A DNA stretch of 28,537 bases from Flavobacteriales bacterium UBA6049 (GTDB lineage Bacteria > Bacteroidota > Bacteroidia > Flavobacteriales_G > Salibacteraceae), in NCBI GenBank assembly GCA_002429085.1, contig DIYR01000211.1, positions 1 through 28,537 on the forward strand, in the 5' to 3' direction. This document shows, one piece after another, positions 1-6,192 of the stretch; the first letter of the stretch is position 1, and the number at the start of each line of letters is the position of its first letter. Under the pieces are notes generated by a model. That model did not search any database, was not told where the DNA came from, and saw nothing but the letters and a program-made list of their open reading frames with translations. Both the position numbers and the translations under genes were made by a program.

Positions 1-155
1 TCAGTGCTATCTACGCGATTTCCGTTTCGATCTTTATAAGACTCACTCGTAGCTATAGGGAACGAAGCTACTGCTGTTCCATTCTCAAGTCTTCTTACAT
101 CTGGATCTTTTCCCAAATTTCCGATCAAAATCACCTTATTAACACTTCCTGCCAT
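1..155 (-). CDS. ssb: single-stranded DNA-binding protein, N-terminal part (runs off the window)
   Basis: The reverse strand from the ATG at 155 reads MAGSVNKVILIGNLGKDPDV and continues to about residue 51 (RRLENGTAVASFPIATSESY, then KDRNGNRVDS). This is the start of the SSB OB-fold; GNLGKDPDVR and the F-x-I-A-T-S strand are the family hallmark. SSB coats single-stranded DNA in replication, recombination and repair. The C-terminal half, including the acidic partner-binding tip, lies outside the window. It is downstream of and co-oriented with mutY, an order common in Flavobacteria. A good Bacteroidota promoter lies in the end of mutY, so ssb is probably also transcribed on its own. The family call is secure; completeness cannot be judged. 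Confidence 0.95.
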   Translation of the reverse strand, partial: MAGSVNKVILIGNLGKDPDVRRLENGTAVASFPIATSESYKDRNGNRVDST

Positions 156-178
156 GTGTATTGTTTTATTGAAGAAAA

Positions 179-211
179 CAAAGCTAATTAAATTGCATCC
201 TCTTCTGCAAA
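179..211 (-). promoter_or_regulatory. Bacteroidota-type promoter for ssb
   Basis: On the minus strand a -33 TTTG (211-208) is followed after 21 nt by TAGCTTTG (186-179), an exact match to the -7 consensus TAnnTTTG. The ssb start codon is about 24 nt downstream. The promoter straddles the mutY stop codon, so ssb has its own promoter inside the mutY 3' end. Inferred from sequence only. Confidence 0.65.
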
Positions 212-1255
212 GATTGAATCAGAAGACTCTAAATAACGATCAATCAATCGAGGAATTGCCAACTTTTCAAAGGCTAAAACATCATACCACTCTAGTGAAT
301 TGGGCAAAGAGGTAGGGAGTTTACTCCATTGTATATGATAGAATTGTGAGTGTATATGTTGATGTGAAAGAATGTGCTTACTTGGCTTACCGATGTTGTT
401 GATTGTAAAGTTAGAATTATTGGTATCAAGTAGTGCCAATCCTTTTTCTTCTGATAGAGCTTCAGAAGATTCAATCAAATGAAACTCGAATAGCCCTGCC
501 CAGATATCTTTTTCTATACGTTGCTGGAGGGCTACCTTGTTTTTATAAGTATGTATGAAATAATGGAAATAGCGATGTTTGATCTTTACCTTCTTTTCTT
601 TTACAGGAAGTGAAAGTGAAGTTCCTTGCTCAAACGATATACACTCATTTTGAAGAGGGCAGTACATACAGTTAGGTTTGACTGGAGTGCATTGCAATGC
701 GCCAAACTCCATAATGGCTTGATTATGCAATCCTGGTTTATCTGGATTCAGCAGTTCATTAGCATATTGTTGAAATACCTTTTTTCCTTTAGTAGAGTTT
801 ATGGGGGTACTATCGTTAAATAAACGAGCTAATACTCTGAATACGTTTCCGTCAACCACTGCTTGCTTTTCATTGGCAGAAAATGATGAAATCGCAGCAG
901 CAGTGTATGAACCAACACCTTTTAAAGAAAGTAAGGTGTCATAATCGGAAGGGAATTTTCCATTAAACGTATTACAGACATAGTTTGCAGTAAAGTGTAA
1001 ATTTCTAGCCCTAGAGTAATATCCTAAGCCTTGCCATAACTTTAGTACTTCGTCTAATGGGGCATTTGCTAGGTCTTGTACGCGAGGATATGAATCAACA
1101 AATTTCTCGAAATACGCTCTGCCTTGCTCCACTCTGGTCTGTTGAAGGATGATTTCTGACAACCAGATGATGTAAGGATTGTCAGTATGCCTCCAAGGAA
1201 GGTCTCTCTTGTGATCAGAGTACCAGTTTATTAGCTTGTTTGATGTGTTATTCAT
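188..1255 (-). CDS. mutY: A/G-specific adenine glycosylase MutY
   Basis: This base-excision repair enzyme removes adenine mispaired with 8-oxoguanine. From the ATG at 1255 it has 355 residues. The N-terminal part reads LINWYSDHKRDLPWR and then WLSEIILQQTRV, where Glu34 is the expected catalytic acid. A helix-hairpin-helix follows (LKGVGSYTAAA, about 110-121) and then VVDGNV with the catalytic Asp at about 135. The [4Fe-4S] cysteines follow the family spacing C-x6-C-x2-C-x5-C at about 189, 196, 199 and 205. The C-terminal third is the NUDIX-like 8-oxoG recognition domain. An in-frame TTG at 1291 would add 12 residues, but the ATG gives the usual family start and the TTG extension would run into the HU promoter region. 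It lies upstream of ssb and is divergent from HU. Confidence 0.96.
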   Translation of the reverse strand: MNNTSNKLINWYSDHKRDLPWRHTDNPYIIWLSEIILQQTRVEQGRAYFEKFVDSYPRVQDLANAPLDEVLKLWQGLGYYSRARNLHFTANYVCNTFNGKFPSDYDTLLSLKGVGSYTAAAISSFSANEKQAVVDGNVFRVLARLFNDSTPINSTKGKKVFQQYANELLNPDKPGLHNQAIMEFGALQCTPVKPNCMYCPLQNECISFEQGTSLSLPVKEKKVKIKHRYFHYFIHTYKNKVALQQRIEKDIWAGLFEFHLIESSEALSEEKGLALLDTNNSNFTINNIGKPSKHILSHQHIHSQFYHIQWSKLPTSLPNSLEWYDVLAFEKLAIPRLIDRYLESSDSIFAEEDAI

Positions 1256-1291
1256 GATTGTTGAGAACGGCTTGAGCAAAATAAGGTTCAA

Positions 1292-1326
1292 TTTGTTTTT
1301 GCGTTACAAATATTCAAGTATCTTTG
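1292..1326 (+). promoter_or_regulatory. Bacteroidota-type promoter for the HU operon
   Basis: The -7 element TATCTTTG lies at 1319-1326. Two candidate -33 TTTG boxes are present, at 1298-1301 (17-nt spacer) and 1292-1295 (23-nt spacer), both within the published 17-23 nt range. It leaves a leader of about 45 nt before the HU ATG at 1377. It probably drives HU and the downstream TPR and 29-residue genes. Confidence 0.7.
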
Positions 1327-1376
1327 CGCCCCTCATTTTGAGAAGATAAAACCGTAATATATAAAGACTTAGAGTT

Positions 1377-1667
1377 ATGACTAAAGCAGATTTAGTTGCT
1401 GATATTTCTGATAAGACTGGAATCGAGAAGGTGCAAGTGCAAGCGACTGTTGAGATGATGATGGATGTTATCAAGGACTCTCTTACTAAAGGTGAGAACG
1501 TATACCTGCGCGGTTTTGGTTCTTTCATCGTTAAAGAGCGTGCTGCAAAAACAGGTCGCAACATTTCGAAAAACACTACAATCGTAATTCCTGCTCACAA
1601 TATCCCTGCATTTAAACCAGCTAAAACTTTTGTAAGCCAAGTTAAAGAAGAGGTTAAGGTAAAATAA
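1377..1667 (+). CDS. HU/IHF-family DNA-binding protein
   Basis: This 96-residue nucleoid protein bends and compacts DNA as a dimer. It starts MTKADLVADISDKTGIEKVQ, the typical HU N-terminal helix pair. GFGSF lies at about 46-50. The DNA-gripping arm follows, with R-A-A-K-T-G-R-N, where prokaryotic HU proteins have the conserved R-x-G-RNP-type arm; here the tip reads GRNISKNTTIVIPA, with no Pro directly after Asn. The C-terminus AFKPAKTFVSQVKEEVKVK carries a short lysine-rich tail slightly longer than the usual 90 residues. The next gene begins one base after the stop, so they are co-transcribed. HU or an IHF-like paralog cannot be separated from sequence alone. Confidence 0.95.
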   Translation: MTKADLVADISDKTGIEKVQVQATVEMMMDVIKDSLTKGENVYLRGFGSFIVKERAAKTGRNISKNTTIVIPAHNIPAFKPAKTFVSQVKEEVKVK

Positions 1668-1668
1668 C

Positions 1669-2136
1669 TTGAAACTCTCTGGATTACAAATAGGGTTAAT
1701 TTCTGCTACAGTCCTACTGATAGTTCTTTTATTTCTTGTTCGAACCAAGCCAGATCTTACTGAAGTTAAAATTGAAGCTTCTGTAGATCAGCAAATAGAT
1801 TCGGCCATTGCAATGGTCAATGGTACTGCTCCAATGCAGGGGATCTTTTTGTTACGTGATTTAGCAGAACAACATCCTGAAAATATGCGTGTACAGCTTA
1901 ATTTAGGAATGTTTGCTATTCAAAGTGGCCAGTTCGATAAAGCAGAAGTGCGTTTTAATACGGTTCTTTCAAAAGAGCCAGAACAACCTGAAGCACTGTT
2001 TTACTTGGGTTTTTTGAAAGCTCAACAAGGTAAAAAAGATGAAGCTTTAGAGTTGATGATGAAAGCACAACAGTTTGCAGAAAGCGAAGAACTTAAAAGA
2101 GAAATAGAAAAATATATTAACGATCTAAATTCGTAG
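1669..2136 (+). CDS. membrane-anchored TPR-repeat protein
   Basis: A 155-residue protein with an N-terminal hydrophobic anchor (about residues 7-24, LQIGLISATVLLIVLLFLV) followed by helical repeats. Residues about 70-140 fit two tetratricopeptide units: RVQLNLGMFAIQSGQFDKAE and PEALFYLGFLKAQQGKKDEA. TPR proteins are protein-protein scaffolds; the partner is not evident. The soluble part should lie in the periplasm if the N-terminus is cytoplasmic. The start is a TTG one base after the HU stop codon. The first in-frame ATG would remove the anchor, so I prefer TTG, which implies translational coupling to HU. Its place between HU and a ribosome-associated small gene suggests a conserved neighbourhood; I do not know its specific role. 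Confidence 0.8.
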   Translation: MKLSGLQIGLISATVLLIVLLFLVRTKPDLTEVKIEASVDQQIDSAIAMVNGTAPMQGIFLLRDLAEQHPENMRVQLNLGMFAIQSGQFDKAEVRFNTVLSKEPEQPEALFYLGFLKAQQGKKDEALELMMKAQQFAESEELKREIEKYINDLNS

Positions 2137-2138
2137 CT

Positions 2139-2228
2139 ATGCCTAGCGGTAAGAAAAGAAAAAGACATAAGATGGCGACTCACAAGCGTAAAAAGCGTTT
2201 GAGAAAGAATCGTCACAAAAAGAAATAA
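2139..2228 (+). CDS. 29-residue basic protein, AURKAIP1/COX24 (bS22/mS38)-like
   Basis: A 29-codon frame begins two bases after the TPR stop: MPSGKKRKRHKMATHKRKKR, then LRKNRHKKK. Nineteen of 29 residues are Lys, Arg or His and there is no acidic residue, which is a ribosomal-protein composition. From memory, near-identical small proteins occur across Bacteroidota and are annotated as AURKAIP1/COX24-domain proteins. That domain is shared with mitochondrial mS38 and actinobacterial bS22 at the 30S decoding side. A structural role on the ribosome is therefore inferred. It sits just upstream of RNase G. It is too short for routine gene callers but the frame, spacing and composition make it convincing. 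Confidence 0.85.
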   Translation: MPSGKKRKRHKMATHKRKKRLRKNRHKKK

Positions 2229-2244
2229 GGATTAGATCCTATTT
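2223..2244 (+). terminator. weak hairpin at the end of the 29-codon gene
   Basis: AAATAAGGAT (2223-2232), a 3-nt loop and ATCCTATTT (2236-2244) pair with one bulged A, followed by CTTTCC. The stem includes the stop codon of the small gene. It could be a weak terminator or 3'-end processing structure separating the small gene from rng; the short loop and poor U-tract make this uncertain. Confidence 0.35.
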
Positions 2245-2281
2245 CTTTCCAAACAATACTTAGTATAAATCCTCCAAATCT

Positions 2282-2294
2282 CCTCGAATCGAGG
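2282..2294 (+). promoter_or_regulatory. palindrome enclosing an SD-like GAGG before rng
   Basis: CCTCGAATCGAGG is a perfect 13-nt inverted repeat that can fold as CCTC / 5-nt loop / GAGG. The GAGG arm ends 7 nt before the GTG start of rng at 2302, which is ideal Shine-Dalgarno spacing. Pairing would hide it. A role in translational control is inference. Confidence 0.4.
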
Positions 2295-2301
2295 TATATC
2301 A

Positions 2302-3861
2302 GTGAAAAAGGAGTTAATCATTAATGTAACGCCTAAAGAGGTTGTTATAGCGCTCCTGGAGGATAAGAAATTAGTAGAGTTACACAAAGAGAGGCACAAC
2401 AGCGAGTATGCTGTTGGTGACCTCTATTTGGGTCGTGTACGTAAACTTGTTCCGGGTTTAAATGCTGCATTTGTAGACGTTGGTTACGAGAAAGATGCTT
2501 TTTTGCATTATTTCGACCTTGGTCCGCAAGTGCAAAACTTGTTGAAATATACCGGACAAGTACGTGGTAAAAAACGACAAAGCTCTTCGCTTGGTCACGA
2601 CAAGTTGTTACCAGACATTAATAAGGAAGGTAACATCAAAGAGGTGTTAAAACCAGGGCAAGAATTACTTATCCAAATAGCCAAGGAGCCGATATCAACG
2701 AAGGGGCCGCGAATCTCAACAGAATTGAGTATTGCTGGTCGCTACTTGGTAATGATGCCTTTTACCGACCGTATTTCTGTTTCATCTAAGATTAAATCTA
2801 GAAAAGAGAAAGACCGGTTAAAACGTTTAATTCAGTCAATTAAACCTAAGAACTTCGGAATTATCGTAAGAACGGTGGCCGAAAACAAGAAGGTAGCTGA
2901 GTTAGATCGAGATTTAAGAGAATTGCTACAAAAGTGGGATGAGTGCTACAATAATTTAGAAAAAGCAACTCCCCCAGCTCGTGTGTTAGGAGAACTCGAC
3001 CGCACATCTGCTATGTTGCGTGATGTTTTAAACGATCAGTTTAATAGTATCATTACCAACGATAAAAGTTTATACGAAGAGACTAAGAGTTATCTCCAAA
3101 GCATTGAACCAGACAAAGCCAAACTGTTGAAGTACCATAAAGGTACGAGTAGCTTGTTCGATCATTATGGTATCGAAAAGCAAATTAAAGCCTCGTTTGG
3201 TAAACATGTTTCCATGTCAAGTGGAGTGTATTTGGTAATTGAACATACTGAGGCACTGCATGTAATTGATGTTAATAGTGGAAACACATCGAAGAAGGAA
3301 AAATCTCAAGAAGAGAATGCACTAAGAACCAACTTAGAAGCAGCCGAAGAAATTGCTCGTCAATTGCGTTTACGCGATATGGGTGGAATCATAGTGGTTG
3401 ATTTCATTGATATGCAGAATAGTGAGAATAAGAAAGCATTATTCAATAAGATGAGTGAGGTAATGTCGCATGATCGTGCAAAGCATTACATTTTACCTCC
3501 GAGTAGATTCGGTTTAATTGAGATTACACGTCAGCGTGTTCGTCCAGAAATGGAAATCAAAACAGCGGAATACATTCCTTCAGAGTCTGGAGAGCCACAG
3601 AAAGTGCAGGCAACAATCCTCATTATTGATGAGATTGAGCAGCGCTTGATAGCAGCTATCGAAAACAAAGGTGAAAAGGTAACAACCATAAAGGCGCATC
3701 CGTTCGTGCATGCTTATTTCATGCAGAACAAGAAGAAATACCAGTATAAGTGGTTACTAAAGTACAAGCGTTGGGTTCGCATTATCCCACGTACAGCTTA
3801 TCCACTTATGCAATACAAAATGCTCAATGCTGCTAACGAAGAGATTATCTTCGATAAATGA
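2302..3861 (+). CDS. rng: ribonuclease G (Rne/Rng family)
   Basis: This endoribonuclease cuts single-stranded AU-rich RNA and matures rRNA ends. It has 519 residues and starts at a GTG. An S1-type RNA-binding domain begins around VGDLYLGRVRKLVPGLNAAF (about 38-58), with a lysine-rich insertion at about 82-115 before it resumes. The DNase I-like catalytic domain carries the two metal-binding aspartates in IDVNSGN (Asp323) and VVDFIDM (Asp367). The GLIEITRQR motif follows at 404-412. No CPxCxG zinc-link is present: the region after RQRVRPEMEI has no cysteine, so dimer or tetramer assembly must differ from E. coli RNase E/G. Length fits RNase G without the degradosome scaffold of RNase E. Its stop overlaps the recX start as ATGA. 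Confidence 0.95.
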   Translation: MKKELIINVTPKEVVIALLEDKKLVELHKERHNSEYAVGDLYLGRVRKLVPGLNAAFVDVGYEKDAFLHYFDLGPQVQNLLKYTGQVRGKKRQSSSLGHDKLLPDINKEGNIKEVLKPGQELLIQIAKEPISTKGPRISTELSIAGRYLVMMPFTDRISVSSKIKSRKEKDRLKRLIQSIKPKNFGIIVRTVAENKKVAELDRDLRELLQKWDECYNNLEKATPPARVLGELDRTSAMLRDVLNDQFNSIITNDKSLYEETKSYLQSIEPDKAKLLKYHKGTSSLFDHYGIEKQIKASFGKHVSMSSGVYLVIEHTEALHVIDVNSGNTSKKEKSQEENALRTNLEAAEEIARQLRLRDMGGIIVVDFIDMQNSENKKALFNKMSEVMSHDRAKHYILPPSRFGLIEITRQRVRPEMEIKTAEYIPSESGEPQKVQATILIIDEIEQRLIAAIENKGEKVTTIKAHPFVHAYFMQNKKKYQYKWLLKYKRWVRIIPRTAYPLMQYKMLNAANEEIIFDK

Positions 3862-4355
3862 CATTCAGAAAGCAACAATCGGTTTATACCGTAGCACAGG
3901 CAATTGACAAAGCTGCCAAATACTGTGCATTGCAGGATCGTTGTCAGCATGACGTAAGAAACAAAATGATGCAATGGGGATTAAACCATGCCGAGGCTGA
4001 TGAAGCCTTGGTATGGTTAATCACTGAGGGATTCGTGAACGATGAGCGCTTTACCAGAGCATTTGTTATTGGGAAACTAAGACAAAATGGATGGGGAAGA
4101 GGTAAAATTGTTCAAGGCCTAAAAGCGAAAAACATTTCAGAGCAATGTATTCAGCTTGGATTTGAAGAGATCGATGAAGAGGAGTATATAAGGTTAATGG
4201 AAAATCAAGCCAATAAGAAATGGAACTTGTTGAAAGAGGATCTACACACCAAAGTGCAGAAAACAGCAAGATTTTTGTTGGGTCGAGGATTCGAATCTAA
4301 TTTAGTTTGGGATATCGTCAACAAATTGAAAGATGGTAAATCAAGAACAGTATAA
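3858..4355 (+). CDS. recX: RecX-family regulatory protein
   Basis: RecX proteins bind RecA filaments and limit their extension or activity. This 165-residue protein is helical throughout and shows the RecX pattern of three-helix repeats. ALVWLITEGFVNDERFTRAF (about 50-69), then GWGRGKIVQGLKAKNIS (about 78-94), is the core signature. A C-terminal repeat includes ARFLLGRGFESNLVWDIVNKL. It overlaps rng by the ATGA junction and its last 23 bases are overlapped by the start of prfB in another frame, so the three genes are probably translated from one message. The family call is firm. Whether it inhibits or helps RecA here cannot be told. Confidence 0.9.
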   Translation: MTFRKQQSVYTVAQAIDKAAKYCALQDRCQHDVRNKMMQWGLNHAEADEALVWLITEGFVNDERFTRAFVIGKLRQNGWGRGKIVQGLKAKNISEQCIQLGFEEIDEEEYIRLMENQANKKWNLLKEDLHTKVQKTARFLLGRGFESNLVWDIVNKLKDGKSRTV

Positions 4356-5437
4356 AAAACTAGCGAATCGCTTAGAAGCGTTAAGGGGGTACCTTTGACG
4401 TGGATCAAAAGCGAATCGAGATAGAGCAGGAAGAACTGCGCACACAAGATCCCACTTTCTGGGATGACCCTAAAAAGGCGGAAATCACGCTGAAGGGAAT
4501 CAAAAAATTGAAATTCTGGGTAGACTCATATGATCAAGTTCAATCTGATGTAGAAGAACTTGAAGTGTTGTTTGAGTTTCATGAAGCAGGTGAAGCTTCT
4601 GAAGAAGATATTGATACCCAATACGAGAAATCTGTTGAAGCAATTGAAGGCTTGGAGTTCAAGAATATGCTTTCAGGAGAAGAAGATAGCTTGGATGCTA
4701 TCATAGAGATTAATCCTGGAGCAGGTGGAACTGAGAGTCAAGACTGGGCTTCTATGTTATATCGTATGTATTTAATGTGGGCTGAAAAGAATGGCTTCAA
4801 AGTCAAAGAAATTGACTACCAAAAAGGTGATGAAGCTGGAATAAAAAGTGCCACAATTGAAGTTCAGGGTGAATTTGCATATGGTTATCTAAAGAGTGAG
4901 AATGGGGTTCATCGTTTAGTAAGAATATCTCCGTTCGATTCTAACGCAAGACGTCATACTTCATTTGCTTCGGTGTTTGTATACCCAGTGGTAGATGATT
5001 CAATAGAGATTGAAGTAAATCAATCTGAAATTACTTGGGATACGTTTAGATCTGGTGGTGCTGGTGGACAAAATGTAAACAAGGTTGAAACGGGTGTGCG
5101 ACTAGAGCATAAACCGACTGGAATTATCATTCGTAATACAGAAAGTAGGTCTCAGCTTCAGAACAAAGAGAATGCGATGCGTTTGCTGAAAGCTAAGCTA
5201 TACGAGATGGAAATCCGTAAGCGAGAAGAAGAGAAAAGCGCAATTGAAGGAGATAAGATGAAGATCGAGTGGGGATCTCAGATTAGATCATACGTTTTCC
5301 ACCCGTATAAAATGGTGAAAGATGTTCGTACCAGCCATGAATCATCAAACGTTCAAGCAGTAATGGATGGTGACTTAGAGGGGTTCATCAAATCGTATTT
5401 AATGAAATTTGGAAGTAGTCAGGTCAATCAAGACTAA
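4333..5437 (+). CDS. prfB: peptide chain release factor 2, with programmed +1 frameshift
   Basis: RF2 releases peptides at UGA and UAA. The gene starts at ATG 4333 (MVNQEQYKKLANRLEALRGYL) and reaches an in-frame TGA at 4396-4398. A +1 shift at CTT-T continues as LDVDQKRIEIEQ to the stop at 5437, giving 367 residues. The codon-recognition tripeptide SPF is at about 199-201 and the hydrolysis motif GGQ at about 244-246, both at the positions expected for RF2. The first 23 bases lie inside recX. The shift makes RF2 synthesis self-limiting: when RF2 is abundant it terminates at its own UGA. A plain 345-residue reading from GTG 4400 is possible on paper but would lose the first helix and ignore the frameshift signal. 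Confidence 0.95.
4384..4399 (+). promoter_or_regulatory. prfB +1 frameshift site
   Basis: AGG GGG TAC CTT TGA C: a Shine-Dalgarno-like AGGGGG ends 3 nt before the slippery CTT, followed by the in-frame stop TGA and C, the weak termination context. This matches the E. coli prfB site in every element, differing only in the third base of the Tyr codon. Product after the shift is ...RGYL-DVDQ. Confidence 0.93.
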
Positions 5438-5464
5438 GTTGATTTCCGAATTATTCAGTTCAGA

Positions 5465-5494
5465 AGCCCTATCGTGAAAATGATAGGGCTTTTT
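5465..5494 (+). terminator. intrinsic terminator after prfB
   Basis: AGCCCTATC (5465-5473), an 8-nt loop, GATAGGGCT (5482-5490), then a run of five T. A nine-pair stem with a U-tract ends the HU-to-prfB gene run. Confidence 0.85.
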
Positions 5495-5570
5495 GTGTAT
5501 AAACTATACTGCTTTTGTATGAGTTAAAAGAATAGACATCTATAAATTCGATGGTTCAATTAGCAAGAAA

Positions 5571-5915
5571 ATGTCATATAAGATTTATCACAATCCACGT
5601 TGCCGAAAGAGTAGAGAAGCGTTAGTTGCCATTCAAGAAACAGGTGCTAAAATTCAAATAGTAGAATATTTGAAAGATGCTCCATCTATTGAAGAGTTAA
5701 AGGACTTGTTGATGCGCTTAAACTTGAAACCTCAAGATATAATACGTAAAAAAGAAGCAGAATTTAAGCCGTTAAAATCGTTGAATTTATCGGATGACGA
5801 ATGGATACAAGTATTGCACGAGACTCCAAAATTAATTGAGCGTCCAATAGTCGTGAAAGGCGCAAAAGCCTCAGTAGTACGAACTCCAGAGGCTATCGAA
5901 GAAATATTAAAATAA
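5571..5915 (+). CDS. ArsC/YfgD-family thioredoxin-fold reductase
   Basis: A 114-residue protein starting MSYKIYHNPRCRKSREALVA. The N-P-x-C-x-K-S-R active-site segment, with the redox cysteine at position 11, is that of the ArsC family. The second conserved block LIERPIVV near residue 91 supplies the arginine that binds the oxyanion in ArsC. The length and the KSR variant fit the E. coli YfgD branch (about 119 residues) better than plasmid ArsC (141). Most databases call these glutaredoxin-dependent arsenate reductases. There is no arsR, arsB or acr3 nearby, so a role in arsenic resistance is unproven. It stands alone between the prfB terminator and a convergent small gene whose stop is 4 bases away. 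Confidence 0.88.
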   Translation: MSYKIYHNPRCRKSREALVAIQETGAKIQIVEYLKDAPSIEELKDLLMRLNLKPQDIIRKKEAEFKPLKSLNLSDDEWIQVLHETPKLIERPIVVKGAKASVVRTPEAIEEILK

Positions 5916-5919
5916 GTGC

Positions 5920-6066
5920 TTAAGCTTCTTGTTGCTCTTCTTCCTCCTCTTCCTCTTCTTCAGAAGTTGGTTTAGCAATTAAAGGAGCAGTTGCACCAAG
6001 AGCTACAGGAACAAAGAATGCCGCAGAAGCGACTACAACAAATATTAAAAATCCAAGAAACTTCAT
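5920..6066 (-). CDS. 48-residue membrane peptide with polyglutamate tail
   Basis: From the ATG at 6066 the frame reads MKFLGFLIFVVVASAAFFVP, then VALGATAPLIAKPTSEEEEE and so on, ending in nine consecutive Glu followed by QQEA. One long hydrophobic stretch covers residues 3-26, so it should sit in the inner membrane with a short acidic tail; a cleavable signal ending near ALGA is the alternative. The frame has its own Bacteroidota promoter (TTTG-N18-TACTTTTG) ending about 20 bases before the ATG, which argues that it is a real gene. A TTG at 6114 would extend it but lies in the promoter. I do not recognise a family. It is convergent with the ArsC-like gene and divergent from fumC. Confidence 0.65.
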   Translation of the reverse strand: MKFLGFLIFVVVASAAFFVPVALGATAPLIAKPTSEEEEEEEEEQQEA

Positions 6067-6085
6067 ATCTCTGTGTATTGAGTTC

Positions 6086-6115
6086 CAAAAGTAATCAAAG
6101 CGAATTGCCCTCAAA
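6086..6115 (-). promoter_or_regulatory. Bacteroidota-type promoter for the 48-residue peptide
   Basis: Minus strand: -33 TTTG (6115-6112), 18-nt spacer, -7 TACTTTTG (6093-6086). The ATG at 6066 would have a leader of about 15 nt. Both boxes match the consensus exactly. Confidence 0.65.
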
Positions 6116-6153
6116 TACTTTTAGTTAAAAACCTGCTATAAACATAGGGCTTT

Positions 6154-6161
6154 TACATTTG
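6154..6161 (+). promoter_or_regulatory. -7 element of a likely fumC promoter
   Basis: TACATTTG matches the TAnnTTTG -7 consensus, 31 nt upstream of the fumC ATG. No clear TTTG is found at the -33 distance, so the call rests on the -7 box and position. Confidence 0.45.
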
Positions 6162-6192
6162 TAAGAACAACTTAGTAGATAATAATTATACC

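Noticed and set aside
1256..1291. 12-residue N-terminal extension of MutY from a TTG
   Set aside because: The ATG at 1255 gives the conserved family start; the extension has no similarity and lies against the HU promoter.
4400..5437. prfB as a simple frame starting at GTG 4400
   Set aside because: The complete frameshift signal and an upstream ATG at 4333 encode the missing N-terminal helix.
5571..5915. Arsenic resistance gene
   Set aside because: Only the ArsC-like fold is supported; the active site variant is YfgD-like and there are no arsenic pump or regulator genes nearby.
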